Shown here piece after piece: positions 21,630-32,817 of a stretch of 64,000 nt of DNA. The position numbers and the translations under genes were made by a program. Position 1 is the first letter of the stretch; every line of letters starts with the position of its first letter. Source of the stretch: Portunus trituberculatus (taxonomy: Eukaryota > Arthropoda > Malacostraca > Decapoda > Portunidae); contig NC_059304.1 in the NCBI RefSeq assembly GCF_017591435.1, forward strand, positions 26,237,628-26,301,627, given 5' to 3'. The notes beneath the pieces are model-generated. The model searched no databases. It had not been told where the DNA came from and saw only the letters and a program-made list of their open reading frames with translations.

Positions 21630-23632
21630 TATACAAAAGGTACTTGAGTCTTCCATCTCCTGAATCTCACGCACTTTATATTTCTGTCCGAAATCATGCC
21701 AAGTCTGTTCTTCAACTTGCCAAACACTCCTTCATAAATAGAAAATGTCAAAATCTTTCAAACTCAAACTCCCCTCAAGACTTCTGGCATATAGCCAAAA
21801 GCATCTCAAATAACTTCTCTTCTTTCCCTCCTTTATTTCATCCTGATGGCACCACTGCCATCTCTTGTGTCTCTAAAGCTGAACTCCTCTCAAACTTTTG
21901 CTCACAACTCCACCTTGGATGATTTTGGGCTTGTCCCTCCCTCTCCTCCTCCCTCTGACAATTTCATGATTACAATTAAAATTCTTCGTAACGATGTTTT
22001 CCATGCCCTCGCTGGCCTAAACCCTTGGAAGGCTTATGGTCCTGATGGGGTACCTCCTATTGTTCTCAAAAACTGTGCTTCTGTGCTTGCACCTTGCCTG
22101 GCCAAAATCTTCCAACTTTGTCTAACTACTTCTACCTTTCCTTCCTGCTGTAAGTTTGCCAACATTCAGCTAGTTCCTAAAAAAGGTGACCATTCCAATC
22201 CTTCAAACTACTGCCCTGTAGCTTTAATCTCTTACTTGGCTAAAGTTTTTGAATCTATCCTGAATAGGAAGATTCTCAAACATTTGTCACTTCTCAATCT
22301 TCTGTCTGATCACCAGTATGGCTTCCATCAAGGTTGCTCTACTGGTGATCTTCTGGCTTTCCTTACTGAGTCTTGATCATCCTCTTTTAGAGATTTCGGT
22401 GAAACTTTTGCTGTAGCGTTAGACATATCAAAATTGATAGAGTCTGGCATAAAGCTTTGATTTCAATACTGCCCTCCTACAGTTTCTATCCTTCTCTCTG
22501 CAACTTTATCTCAAATTTCCTTTCTGACAACTCTATTGCAGCTGTGGTAGACGGCCACTGTTTTTCTCCTAAATCTATTAATAGTGGTGTTCCTCAGGGT
22601 TCTGTCCTGTCACCCACTCTCTTTCTATTACTCATTAATGACCACCTTAACCAAACTTCTTTCCTTATCCACTCCTATGCTGATGATACCACCCTACATC
22701 TTTCCACGTCCTTTCAGAGACGACCAACCCTTCAGGAAGTCAACAGATCACGCAGGGATGCCACAGAACGCCTGACTTCTGATCTTTCTAAGATTTCCGA
22801 TTGGGGCAGAGAAAATCTAGTAGTTTTCAATGCCTCAAAAACTCAATTCCTCCATCTATCAACTCGACACAACCTTCCAGACAACTATCCCCTCTTCTTC
22901 AATGACACTCAACTGTCTCCCTCTTCCACAATGAATATCCTCAGTCTGTCCTTTGCTCACAATCTTAACTGGAAACTTCACATCTCATCTCTTGCTAAAA
23001 CAGCTTCTATGAAGTTAGGTGTTCTGAGGTGTCTCTGCCAGTTTTTCTCACCTCTTCAACTGCTAACTCTGTTCAAGGGCCTTATCCACCCTTGTATGGA
23101 GTACTCTTTGCATGTTTGTGGGTATTCCAGTTATACAGTTTTACTAGATAGGGTGGAATCTAAAGCTTTTCGTCTCATCAACTCCCCTCCTCTGACTAAC
23201 TGTCTTCAGCCTCTTTCTCACCACTGAAATGTTGCACCTCTTTATCTTTTATCGCTACTTTCATGCTAAATGCTCTACTGATCGTGCTAACTGCATGCCT
23301 CCCCTGGTCTTGCGGCCTCGCTGCACAAGGCTTTCTTCTTCCTCTCATCCCTATTCTGTTCAATTCTGTAATGCAAGAGTTAACCAGTACTCTCACTCAT
23401 TTATCCCTTTCACTGGTAAACTCTGGAACTCACTCCCTGCATCTGTATTTCTGACTTCCTACTTGTCTTTTTTTAAGAGGGAGGTATCAAAGCATTTGCT
23501 CCCCAATTTTGGCTGACGCTTTACCACTTTTTAGAGAGCCAGCACTTAAGTGGGCCTTTTTTTTATATTTTCTTTTTTTTTTTTGCCCTTGGGTGGCTCT
23601 CTCTCCTACATAAAAAAAAAGAAAAGAAATTA
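21630..23632 (+). mobile_element. LINE-beta copy B (5'-truncated, RT and tail)
   Basis: It starts mid-element with text that matches copy A at about 20318, so A and B are in tandem. The RT frame 22457-23227 is open for 256 codons and contains a G-V-P-Q-G-S-V-L-S-P motif and SYADDTTLHLSTS. The C-terminal part (about 22950-23515) has the FNARVNQYSHSFIPF-type ending seen in the family. The 3' end is an A-rich tail at about 23608-23630. A 5'-truncated body with a poly(A)-like tail is what target-primed reverse transcription leaves. Confidence 0.8.
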
Positions 23633-24275
23633 AACTGAAAACTTCCACATCTCATCTCTTGCTAAAACAGCTTCTATGAAGTTAAGTATTCTGGGCTGTC
23701 TCCTCCATTTTTTCCTGCCTCTCCAACTGCTAATTCTGTACAAGGGTCTTATCCGTCATTGTATGGAGTACTCTTCGCATGGTTGGGGGGATTCCACTCA
23801 CACAGTTTTATAAGATAGGGTGGAATTAAAAGCTTCACATGTTATCAACTGCCTTCCTCTGATTGGTTGTCTTCAGTTTCTCTCTCACTGTGGGAATGTT
23901 GCATCTCTTGCTATTTTTTATCGCTATTTTCATAGTAACTGCTCTACTGACCTTGCTAACTGCATACCTCCTTTCCTTCTGTGGTCTTGTTGCACAAGAC
24001 ATTCTTCTTCCTCTCACCCATATTCTGTTCAACTCTGTAATACAAGAATTAACCAGTAGTCTCGATCATTCATACCAAACTCTGGAACTCACTGCCTGCT
24101 TCTGTATTTCCATGTTCCTATGACTTGACTTCTTTTAAGAGGGAGGTTTCAAGACATTTGTCACTGACTTCTAGATAACTCTTAATAACTGTAAGGGAAT
24201 TGGCAATCCAATGGGCCTTTTTTTCACTTTGTTTTTTGCCCTTGATCAGTCTCCTCTCGCATAAAAAAAAAGAAA
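23633..24275 (+). mobile_element. LINE-beta copy C (short 3' end)
   Basis: It starts at text equivalent to position 22975 of copy B (S-S-L-A-K-T-A-S-M-K-L) and keeps only the C-terminal coding and the 3' untranslated region. It ends in another A-rich tail at about 24262-24275. Immediately after it, LINE-alpha copy 2 resumes. Confidence 0.75.
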
Positions 24276-27110
24276 AATAGTGAGGGGACAAAGTTAAATG
24301 AGATCATAAGTTTGGGTAGAAGAAATTTTGGCAAGGTCCTGAAAACTGGCTGGTAAGGCAGAATATAAAATATTTGGATAAAGAGAGAGATGAATCTAAA
24401 AGAAATGGAAATAGTGAGAGGGGTAAGAAATGAAGCTAAGGAAAAAAAACAAGAGCATGAGAAGAAATTCTACTGGAGAGTGCTAGACATTAGATTGAGA
24501 AAATGGTATATTCGGGAAGGGAAAGAAAAGCATTAAGAGTCATGTATACAAACATAGATGGATTTATATCCAGAAACTTGGAATTGAGAGATTATATATT
24601 GAAAAATGAACCGGACGTGATATGTATAACAGAAATAAAGTTAGCCGAAGACGTCCAAGTAAATTTTAAGGAACAGGGATATAATGTTTGGACAGAGAGA
24701 CAGAAGGGGAGAAAAGCAAGAGGAGGAGTATTGATAATGGCTTGAGAGAATATGTTTGTGGAGGAAGTACAGTATGACGATGGACTGCCAGAGGTTTTAA
24801 GCATAACAATTAAGACCAGCAGGAGAGAAATGAGGAGTATCATAGTAACATGTCTCAATGAAGACTAATACATGGAAGCTTGATGTACACAAAGAACTAC
24901 AAATAGAAGTGCTAAACTGCCTGGACAATATGTTATGGAAAGACAGAAGAGTGCTACATGTGGGAGATCTAAACTGCAAACATGTAAATTGGGATGAATT
25001 GGATGTAAACAATTATGCTGGGCGTTGGTGGGAAAAAAGTGTTACAACTAGCCATGGTAAACACATTGGATCAATGGTTGAAGGACTATACATGGTATAG
25101 AGGGGAAGAATAACCATCTGTACTGGATTTGGTATTTACAAAAAAGCCAGAGATATCATAGTCCAATGGGAAAAAGTGTTCATGTGGTTTTAGAAATTGA
25201 ATTAGAGGATCACAAAATTTTGAAATGTATTGAAGGATATAAATAAAAAGATTGAATCACACTAAAACAAATTTTGAAGGGTTAGGAAATTACTTTGGTA
25301 GTATTGATTTGTAGGAAAATATGCAAGGTAAGGCAGTCAAAGAGAGGTATGAAATATTCCTATACAAGTATAATACGGGGATAAAGAGATATGTTCCCAC
25401 ATACAGTGTAAAAGAGAGCAAACACATGTGATATAATGCTATATCTGCAAGAGCTAAAAAAGTGTAAGGATGCAGCTTGGAAAAAAATTAAGAAAGCAGC
25501 GAAATGAAGTAAGCAGGTAGAAGCATAAAGAGGCATGTAACAAATATGTTAGAATAATAAGTATATAAATGGAAAAATGACACACATAGACCATTCCTAA
25601 GTTAATTAAGGGATTAGGATGTATGAAACAATGGAAGAAATGAGTAAACTTTTGAATGAGAGCTTTAAAACAGTATTTAATGAAGAGGGAAAGTTCATAG
25701 AGACAAACAACCAAGAGACACAGGGAGGATTAAGTAATGTTGTGGTGTAAAAAGAGAAAATTAGAGAATTACTAGAAAAGGTACATATAAGAAAGGCAAT
25801 GACACCAGATGGAGTGTCAGGATGGACACTGGGAAAATGTAGAGAATAACTGGTGGAACAAATTTGGAATGTAATCAACACCTCTGTAATGGAAGGGAAA
25901 GTACCAAGGGAGTGGAAAAGAGCAAATATAGTCCCAATATACAAAGGAGGAAAAAAGACTGAGCCTCTAAATTATAGACCAGTGTCACTAACTAGTGCTG
26001 TGGGAAAGATCTGTGACATTGGTAGAATATATGGTGGAAATTTAAATGATAAATAACTCCCAATTTGGTTCCAGAAAAGGAAGATCATGCATAATGAATT
26101 TACTTAGCTTTTATGCAAGAGTAATAGATGAAGTACAAGGGAGAGATGGATGGATGGATGACATGGTGTATCTAGATATTAAGAAGGTGTTCGACAGAGT
26201 ATTAAATAGAAACCTCCTATGGAAAATAGAACACATTAGAGAAATACAGGGGAATATCTTAAATTGGATGACAGACTACTTAAAAGATAAGGAAATGAGG
26301 ACAATGATAAGAGACACCCCATCAAGCAGGAGCACCAATTATGTATCGAGTATATACTAGCAATATACAAGAGGGTTTAAGTAGCAACATAAATTTGCTT
26401 GCAGATGATGCAAACCTTTTGAGAGTAATAATGAACATCAATGACTGTATGGAATTGCAGAAAGATATTGACAAGATCTGGGAAGGGAGCCAAAAGTGGA
26501 AATTAAAATTTGATACCAGGAAATGCCATGTAATGGAAATGGGTAAAAGTAATAGAAGATATATGTGGGCATATAAAATGGCAGAAGAGATTATAATGAA
26601 AAGGAGTGAAGAAAAAGACCTGGGAGTGACTATACAAGACACCTTGACTTCAGAAAGACACATAATTAGACTATTTGCTTCAACATACAAGACACAAACT
26701 AACATTAGGGTGTCATTCAATTACATGGGTAAGAGTATGATGGAAAAGATCATTACCACTATGATAAGACTTAGACTAGAATATGCAGCAGTAGTATGGT
26801 CACCATACAGACAGAAAAGCATCAAGAGACTAGAAAGAATCCAAAGGACCGTTACAAAGATGGTGCCAGAAATAAAGGATCTCCATTAAGAAAGACTGAA
26901 GGACCTAATAACAATGTATAAGTTAGTAAACCATATGGAAAATATAGATAGACAAGACCTGGTATCCCTGATGGAGGATGGAGTTAAACAAACAAGAGGA
27001 CATTCCAAGATCATGAAAAGTCAGTGTCTGAGGAACATTAAAGGACATTGCCAATTTAACTCTTGTGTAGAACATAAGAGCAATCTACTGCTTTGGTTAG
27101 TTTATGGATA
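24276..27110 (+). mobile_element. LINE-alpha copy 2, endonuclease and RT part (3' side of a split element)
   Basis: The end of ORF1 resumes at about 24290. The endonuclease starts near 24535 with V-M-Y-T-N-I-D-G and has C-I-T-E-I-K-L (about 24628) and a G-D-L-N-C-K-H motif (about 24963). RT motifs include A-M-T-P-D-G-V-S-G-W (about 25797), LNYRPVSLTSAVGK (about 25968-26010), YLDIKK (about 26167) and LLADDANLL (about 26398-26420). A deletion near 26340 removes the usual GVPQGS block. The C-terminal frame runs to about 26889 and a last open stretch ends at 27109. Many frameshifts make it inactive. Confidence 0.8.
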
Positions 27111-27387
27111 AATCACTAATATAATGAAATATAATTCATGTTGTGCCTGAGTAAATTGTGCAAATTGCTTTCAGAGCAACAAATATTTATGCAGGTGTTA
27201 TCACTAAATTACACAGATTTTTTCGCCTGATTTGAACTGCAGTTGCTCAGAACTGCTCCAGAATGTGCTAGGGTAATTATTTTTCATACCTGTGCATACA
27301 TTATGCCCACACAAATAATATAAAATACGTTTTCATAGTGTTTTCTTGATGTACATACTATCATGAGCGAGGATACGCATGTCCATA

Positions 27388-28443
27388 CAGTAAAATCTCA
27401 GCTCATGACCATAATTCCTTCCTAATTTGTGTTCGTCACCCGATTTGTTCATCCCGTGAATCAATTTTTCCCATAAGAATGTATTGAAATACCATTAATC
27501 CGTTCCAGGCCAAAAAAAAAATCATACTTTTGTCCATAAAACCCATTCAAAATAGATCTTTAATGTATGCATGACATGAACGAAGTAATTGTAGAAAGCC
27601 TAAATTGTTTTACTTACCTAAATGCTATCAAAATGATAATAAAATGAATAAAAAAGAAAAGGTTATTTACTTGAGAGACTGGATGTTGATGGCATGATGG
27701 AATGGAGGAGAGGAGGATGGGGAGGAAGACAGACAATATCCGAGAAGACAGTCATGAGAGAAGACTTTGGATGTGCGCAGCGTGCCAGAGCTACACAACA
27801 GCTGTGTAGCGTCACAAGTCAGTGCCGCTATGTGGGGCCCCGTTATAGTGAACATTGGCATGGGAAACATGGAAAGATTGCCAGTCTTCGTCTGCCTTGG
27901 AAGACCCTTGCCTGCTGGGGATTGACTTCCTCACGCGTGTGGGAGCAAGTTTGGACTTCCAAGAAGGGAAGTTAAAGGTACGTGGCCAGGAAGTTCCTTT
28001 GATCCTCGGAGGTGATGCTCAGTGTGAGAGGAGCGGGCAGTAGGGCGGTGTTCCTTGCCAGGCGAGCGAGGAAACAGCTGCGATGGATGTGCCACAATCT
28101 GCTATACCTGGACATGGCCAGGATGATGATGACAGCAACGCTGAGAGCCACCAGAGCAGTGAGGATAAAGCCGAGGAAGCTACAGTAGAGCGCGCCGGTA
28201 ACATCACCATGCCCAGGAAAAACAGGAGAAAATCGTGGTGGCACGGAGATTATGTTATATTTTTCATACGTTTCTGTTTCTATTTTCTTTTGTGCTTTTG
28301 TTTTGTTTGGTTGTTGTGTGATAGCCAACCCACGTTCGTCCCCTAAAATATCGTTCGTCCCCTGGGTCGATATATTGATAAATTTTTTGGTCATCTCCCG
28401 AATTGTTTGTCCTTAGAGACATTTGTCAAGCGAGGTTTTACTG
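27388..28443. mobile_element. pogo/Tigger-like TIR element carrying a gypsy protease fragment
   Basis: The element is flanked by TA on both sides. The left end is CAGTAAAATCTC and the right end in reverse is CAGTAAAACCTC, with further similarity inward. The 1056-bp body has no transposase domain I can identify. Its centre (27815-28040) is a retrotransposon protease fragment, annotated separately. TA duplication and CAGT ends fit the Tc1/mariner/pogo superfamily. It would need a transposase supplied by another element. Confidence 0.7.
27815..28040 (+). pseudogene. Gypsy-type aspartic protease C-terminal fragment inside a TIR element
   Basis: The open frame around 27900-28040 reads EDPCLLGIDFLTRVGASLDF and continues as E-G-K-L-K-V-R-G-Q-E-V-P-L-I-L. 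The L-L-G-x-D-F-L motif followed by a strand ending in G-x-x-V-P-L is the C-terminal half of Ty3/gypsy proteases. The D-T-G active site is not present, so it cannot be enzymatic. It differs from the protease of the gypsy element at 3097-9725, so the source is another family. Confidence 0.65.
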
Positions 28444-28859
28444 TATGTGGTAATATACGAAATACGCAATATACTACCAGGAAACGAATAATATCTGGCA
28501 TATCTTCTCTCTAACAACAAGATTTGATCATTACTCTTGTTATTTCTGTAAATAAATGCACAAATAGCCACTAGTGACATCGTAAAATAATTATAATTGT
28601 GAAAAAAGGGGCATCTGATACTCTACTGCCATTGTGACTATATTTTTCTTACCACGCAACTGATGGCGCATCCCATGAGTCGAGGGAGGATGGGAGAATG
28701 TCATCTGGCAACTACCAGCAGCCAGGAGGCGCGCGGTTTAATTCTGTGACTCGTCAAATATGGGACCACGATCGTGGACAGGAGGCATCTCTCTCAAAGC
28801 CACGATTGTGGTCTGCAGCACTGAAAGGGTTAATGCATTGAGTGAAATTGTGGACTTTA

Positions 28860-30765
28860 GATTTTTCGATAAAATGTTTCATTGCTTGGCTCCTCTAACA
28901 GTGATACTCTATTGAGCATGAGTTGTTCTGCAAAGTGGAATGCTAATGTTCTTATGTCTTTTAGTCTCCTTACTAGAACAGTTAAGAGGTTAACGAGGAA
29001 AGCTAAAAACGAATATGAGTTGAGGGTAGCCAGCCAAGCAAAGACGGATCCCAAGGGATTTTTTCAGCTATACAAGACGTAAAGTAGAGAAGAAATCGGT
29101 CCATTAAGGACAACAAATGGGGAAATGGCTAGTTCTGTGGAAGAGATTAGTAGAATTATGAATGAGTGTTTTTTAACTGTCTTCACTGAGGAGAACACAC
29201 AGAAAATCCCAGATAGTGAACAGATATTTAGGGCAGAGGATAGTGAAAAGCTGACAGATATTCATATAACTAAGGGGATGGTAGAACAGGAGATAAACTA
29301 AAGAAATTCAAGTCACCAGGACCTGATGAAATATATCCAGGGGTTCTAAAGGAATGCAAGGAAGTCGCCAGCGAGCCTTTAGCAGTACTTTTTAGGATGT
29401 CACTGGAGTCAAGTGAGGTACCTACAATGTGGAGAGAAGCTAATGTGGTTCCCATATTTAAGAAGGGAGATAAAACCCTAATGTCTAATTACAGGCCTGT
29501 CAGCTTAACTTCAATTGTGGGTAAACTAATGGAATCAATAATAGCGAAAAACATTAGGGAACATCTAGACAAACACGGCTTGATAAATCAAACACAACAT
29601 GGATTTATGAAGGGGGAAGTTGTGTCTTACAAACTTGTTGAGCTTTTATAGTAAGGTTTATGAGGTGGCAGATAAAGGTGATAACTATGACATTCTATAC
29701 ATAGATTTCAGTAAAGCCTTTGACAAGGTACCTCACCAGAGGCTCTTAAAAAAAGGTTAAAGGACACAGTATAGAAAGTAGAATATTAGGCTGGATTAAA
29801 GCGTGGTTAGATGACAGGTGACAAAGGGTAGTGGTTAATGGATCAAATTCCGAGTAGGGAGAAGTAGTTAGTGGGGTGCCACAGGGCTCAGTTTTAGGGC
29901 CATTATTATTTCTAATATGTATCAACGACTTGGATAGTTGAATTAATAGTGATATCAGTAAATTTGCGGACGATACAAAGATAGGTAGATTAATTAGGTC
30001 CAATTCAGATGCCAAGGCTTTGCAGGCAGACTTGGATAGGATGAAAGAATGGACAGATAGATGGCTAATGCAGTTTAATATCAACAAGTGCAGGATGCTG
30101 AGCGTAGATAGTTAACTCCGATCTTGGTACAAGGAAGCAATGTATTGAGGCCAGGAATAAGGTGAATAGAGTATTGGGATTAATTTTTATAAGCATTAAA
30201 AGCAGGAGTCCTGAAGTAATACTAAAATAATACTTGGCGCTGGTCAGGCCACATCTTGACTATGCGGTACAATTCTGGTCCCCACATTTCAGGAAGGACA
30301 TAGCTCTGTTGGAATCAGTGCAAAGGAAGATGACTAAAAAGATACAGGGAATGAGGGATATTCCCCTATGAAGAGAGACTGAGAAAACTTAATTTGCATT
30401 CCTTAGAGAGACGTAGGTTAAGAGGAGACCTGATAGAACTATTTAAGTGGTATAAGGGTTTTAACAAAGGGGACATGAATGTAGTTCTTAGGATCAGTAG
30501 CGGGGACAGAACCAGAAATAATGGGTTTAAACTTGAAAAATTCAGGATTAGGAAAGAAATTGGTTTTCAAACAGAGTGGTTGATGAGTGGAATGGTCTCA
30601 GTGGTCATGTAGTCAGGGCTGAGTCAATAGGGAGCTTTAAAAGAAAGTTAGATAAGTTCATGGATGGGGAAGATAGATGGAATTAGATTGCTTAAGCACA
30701 CTGGGACTGCCTTGTATAGGCCTGGCAGCCTCTTGCAGCTTCCCTCTTTTCTTATGTTCTTACTA
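28860..30765 (+). mobile_element. CR1-like LINE, 5'-truncated
   Basis: A linker region with A-K-T-D-P-K-G-F-F-Q-L-Y-K lies near 29037. RT motifs are S-P-G-P-D-E-I-Y-P-G (about 29313), SNYRPVSLTSIVGK (about 29487-29527), YIDFSKAFDKVPHQ (about 29699-29740), GVPQGSVLGP (about 29873-29903) and K-F-A-D-D-T-K (about 29958). The tail has the RLRGDLIELFKWYKG frame (30394-30612). It ends near 30765 in a CTTATGTTCTTA sequence that is typical of CR1-like 3' ends. Frameshifts near 29630 and 29750 plus several stops make it inactive. Confidence 0.82.
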
Positions 30766-31169
30766 TGATGCAACAGCTGAAACTCACAGTTAACAAAAAA
30801 ATGAATGAAAATTAATGAATGGATTTGAAAACAAACAAACATGTTTGTAATGAAATTATGTCAGATAACTTACTCAAGAAATATTAATTGAAAAAGTTGA
30901 TGTATGGGATCATATTTTGATTTGTTGAAAATTACTCTAATCAACTTTTTTTTGTATAATGGAAAGGTTATCAGTGTATGTTTTGTAAGCCCCTCCTCAG
31001 ATTGTTGAACTGTATAAGAAGTGTGGACACGCCAAAGATATATATATATCTGTTTGAGACCATCAATAGTGATAAGATTTCAAATTTTGTGAAATACACC
31101 TTTTATTTTAGAAATTTTTGAACAGACTTCTGATATATGTGATTTTTTTACTAATATATTATTTATAAT

Positions 31170-32160
31170 TTCCCCCCAAAAAAAAAAAAAATTAACTTCA
31201 TTATTTTGTTTACAGTGACATTATTTGGTGCAATACTTATTTGAACTGGGCTTCTCATGAAAGGATGATACCATATATTGAGTTTTGAAGCATTAGGAGT
31301 TAATTTATTACTACTGATCCATGTAATAGTTTCCTTGAGTTCTATGTTCATGATGGACTCTTAACTCATTTATGTCTTTCCCTTAATAAAAATAGTAGTG
31401 TCATAAGCATATTGTAAGAATTTAAGCTTATTACTACAATGGATAGTGTCATTTATATATATTAAGAATAGGATGGGGTGTAAAATTAATCTCTGTGGTG
31501 CCGTACAACAAACATGCATGTGCTTAGAAGAGCAATTATTGAAAGTGGTATATTGGTGGCTGTTGTTTAGATAACTTTTCAACCAATCATGTGGATGTCC
31601 CCAAATTCCATAGGTGTGAGGAATGGTATTAAAAGCTTTACTTAGATCACAAAATACTGGTATTTTAAAGGACTTGCCATCTATTGCATCTTATATATTT
31701 TGACATAGTTGGTGTATTGCAAGCCCAGTGGAGAACCTGGGTCTGAAAGCAAACTGACAATTTACAATGAATGGAAATTCTGTTAAATAAATTACAAGTC
31801 GTCATCATGATTTTTTTAAAAGTTTTACTAATGCTTGGAAGAATTTTGACTGGTTTGTAGTTCATATGAATAGATTTCTTTCCTTTTTTGTGTAAAACGT
31901 ATAACTTCAGCTATTTGTAGTTTTTTCAGAAAAGCATCCTTTTTAAAAGGAACTATTTATTATATATTCCAGAAATGGGGTAATTACCTCAGAGCAGCTT
32001 TTTATAATTTTAATATCAATTTCATTGTAAGCAAGTGACGATATTTTCAGGTTGTGAATCACGTTGTTAATCTCCTTTGTAGTTGTGTGGTAGGTAAAAA
32101 GAAAATGACACAGGTTCAGGCAAATCCTTTCTCTTAAGACAACTGCCACCCTTCATATGA
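31170..32160 (-). mobile_element. Degenerate antisense LINE reverse transcriptase
   Basis: On the minus strand the order is N-Y-K-P-V-K-I-L-P-S-I-S-K near 31860-31830, a Q-F-G-F-type region (about 31750), an F-N-T-I-P-H type motif (about 31625), then LFLIYINDTIHCSNKLKFLQ and Y-A-Y-D-T-T near 31460-31395. The catalytic Y-A-D-D has become Y-A-Y-D. Many stops make this an old dead copy of an RNase H-free LINE. The clade is uncertain. Confidence 0.65.
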
Positions 32161-32323
32161 AAGCTGTTACTTGCAGGTAAGTTAATCCACTTAGGATCGG
32201 AAGAGGTGGTAGGCTGCATGGAAAAAAAGGCATGTCCTTGGTCCATCATGGAGGTTGAGTTAGCAAAGTTTTAATAGTATTGTTTATGTGTCAATCTTAC
32301 CCTAGTTTTAATGTCTACTGCAG

Positions 32324-32515
32324 GACCACCCATGTGACCACCCCATCATAATCCTGGATGGCATGGGATGGAGACAGGTAGTGGCTTTGCTGCACTTCAT
32401 GTACTGTGGTGAGGTGGTAGTGGAGGAGGATCACTTGGTGGATCTACTCAATGCTGCCTCTAGCCTCAGTGTGACTGGCCTCTCCCATGTCACCTCAGCA
32501 CTTGTCAGCAGCCAG
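32324..32515 (+). CDS. BTB zinc-finger transcription factor, coding exon 2 (C-terminal half of BTB)
   Basis: The exon encodes residues 63-126. It begins right after TCTACTGCAG and ends CAG|GTAGGT; both boundaries are phase 0 and fit exon 1 exactly. Sequence features are H-P-I-I-I-L-D-G, then ALLHFMYCGEVVVEEDHL and LLNAASSLSVTGLS, which are the second half of the BTB fold with the usual Y-x-G-E-V hinge. No frame break occurs. The exon lies between a dead antisense LINE and a pogo-like element, so it is an island in transposon sequence. Being in phase with exon 1 across 19 kb is strong support that both belong to one gene. Confidence 0.9.
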
Positions 32516-32817
32516 GTAGGTTAGATAATAGATGTGTAAATTTTTCTTTATTTATGGCTATGAGATCGCATAATTTTCTTCAGATTCTGTATCAGATGAA
32601 TAATTCATGTACTTTATATTATCTTCCTAAGAGACAGAAACAAAATAGAAAAGTTTGAATGTGTTCATTTGAAGAAAAGAAAGGCAACAGTAAAAGAGAC
32701 TACAGTGGACCCTTGGACTTGGAACACAATGTTTTCAGAACTAGTAGTTGTCACCAGGTGGCAGCACAATGTATGTTCTCTTCACTCACACAAGAGTAGA
32801 ATATGATACATTTGACC

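Larger units (their letters stand above)
13104..32323 (+). other. Intron 1 of the BTB zinc-finger gene (19.2 kb)
   Basis: It is bounded by donor GTACTA at 13104 and acceptor TCTACTGCAG ending at 32323, phase 0. It is largely transposons, annotated separately. The part 13104-13895 holds no gene, only a short (GA)n run at about 13611-13628. The parts 27111-27387, 28444-28859 and 30766-31169 show nothing I can name. Confidence 0.8.
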
